A DNA stretch of 5,738 bases. Source: Bacilli bacterium. GTDB lineage: Bacteria; Bacillota_I; Bacilli_A; RF39; UBA660. The notes under the pieces are model-generated. The model was not told where the DNA came from and ran no database searches. It saw nothing but the letters and a program-made list of their open reading frames with translations. Numbering within the stretch: position 1 is the stretch's first letter; each line of letters begins with the position of its first letter. Below are positions 5,545 to 5,738 of the stretch, one piece after another. The stretch covers positions 1 to 5,738 of the forward strand of contig JAEDGC010000083.1 in the NCBI GenBank assembly GCA_016297695.1, written 5' to 3'. A program made the translations under genes and the position numbers.

Positions 5545-5738
5545 TTAGTAATTCTCTGCATTTACTTCAAAGTATGACTGTGGGTGTGCACAAACAGGGC
5601 AAACCTCAGGTGCTTTTGTTCCGACTACGATGTGACCACAATTACGGCACTCCCATACCTTTACTTCACTCTTTTCAAATACTTGTGCAGTCTCAATATT
5701 CTTAAGAAGTGCGCGGTATCTTTCCTCATGATGTTTCT
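5545..5738 (-). CDS. rbr: Rubrerythrin, C-terminal part (5' end beyond the window)
   Basis: Rubrerythrins are cytoplasmic non-haem iron proteins that reduce hydrogen peroxide in anaerobes, taking electrons from rubredoxin-type donors. The visible 63 residues and one partial codon hold the end of the diiron helical bundle and the whole rubredoxin-like domain. The text begins with KHHEERYRALLKNIE; the split codon at the edge ends in AG, which allows Glu, giving the ExxH iron-ligand motif. VWECRNCGH and APEVCPVCAHPQSYFEV supply the two CxxC pairs for the Fe(Cys)4 site, and the protein ends AENY with TAA at 5545-5547, as is usual in this family. No disruption is seen in the visible part. Its promoter and N-terminus lie outside. 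No terminator follows directly, so transcription probably runs on toward the hairpin at 4387-4415. Confidence 0.93.
   Translation of the reverse strand, partial: KHHEERYRALLKNIETAQVFEKSEVKVWECRNCGHIVVGTKAPEVCPVCAHPQSYFEVNAENY

Overview
The window is AT-rich DNA (roughly 70% A+T by eye) from a low-GC anaerobic member of the Bacillota or a related Mollicutes-like lineage. Tryptophan is encoded by TGG in the intact genes and TGA behaves as a stop, so the standard bacterial code applies. Rubrerythrin and a superoxide-reductase remnant point to an anaerobe or microaerophile. No taxon can be named from the sequence alone. All recognisable genes lie on the minus strand, so transcription runs from right to left.

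Right end (about 4385-5738): this begins with the 3' end of a rubrerythrin gene cut by the window edge. Below it is a stretch of decayed genes. The first is a desulfoferrodoxin/superoxide reductase remnant with no start codon, a one-base frameshift and a lost C-terminal part. It is joined directly to a large serine recombinase remnant, in which a piece of the catalytic domain is fused to the coiled-coil region and then interrupted by a TGA. Next come an unrecognised in-frame tail that crosses a perfect 30-bp palindrome, and a second unrecognised broken frame (4423-4877). A clear rho-independent terminator at 4387-4415 closes the stretch.

Middle (1364-4253): an extended -10 promoter drives a 940-residue protein with a cytoplasmic N-terminus, one membrane anchor and a long outer part made of beta-rich, fibronectin-III-like modules. 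No known function is recognised.

Left (1-1348): an MscS-family mechanosensitive channel gene follows the 940-residue gene by 15 bp. Its Shine-Dalgarno sequence overlaps the stop codon of the upstream gene, so the two form a translationally coupled operon. A strong hairpin at 144-178 probably ends it. The 3' spacer holds three imperfect 20-bp direct repeats. Farther left is a second copy of the 30-bp palindrome (26 of 30 positions identical, opposite orientation) together with other small dyads.

The main points of interest are the operon pairing an unknown modular surface protein with a mechanosensitive channel, the paired palindromic element near both ends of the window, and the deletion-fused graveyard of redox and recombinase genes beside rubrerythrin.
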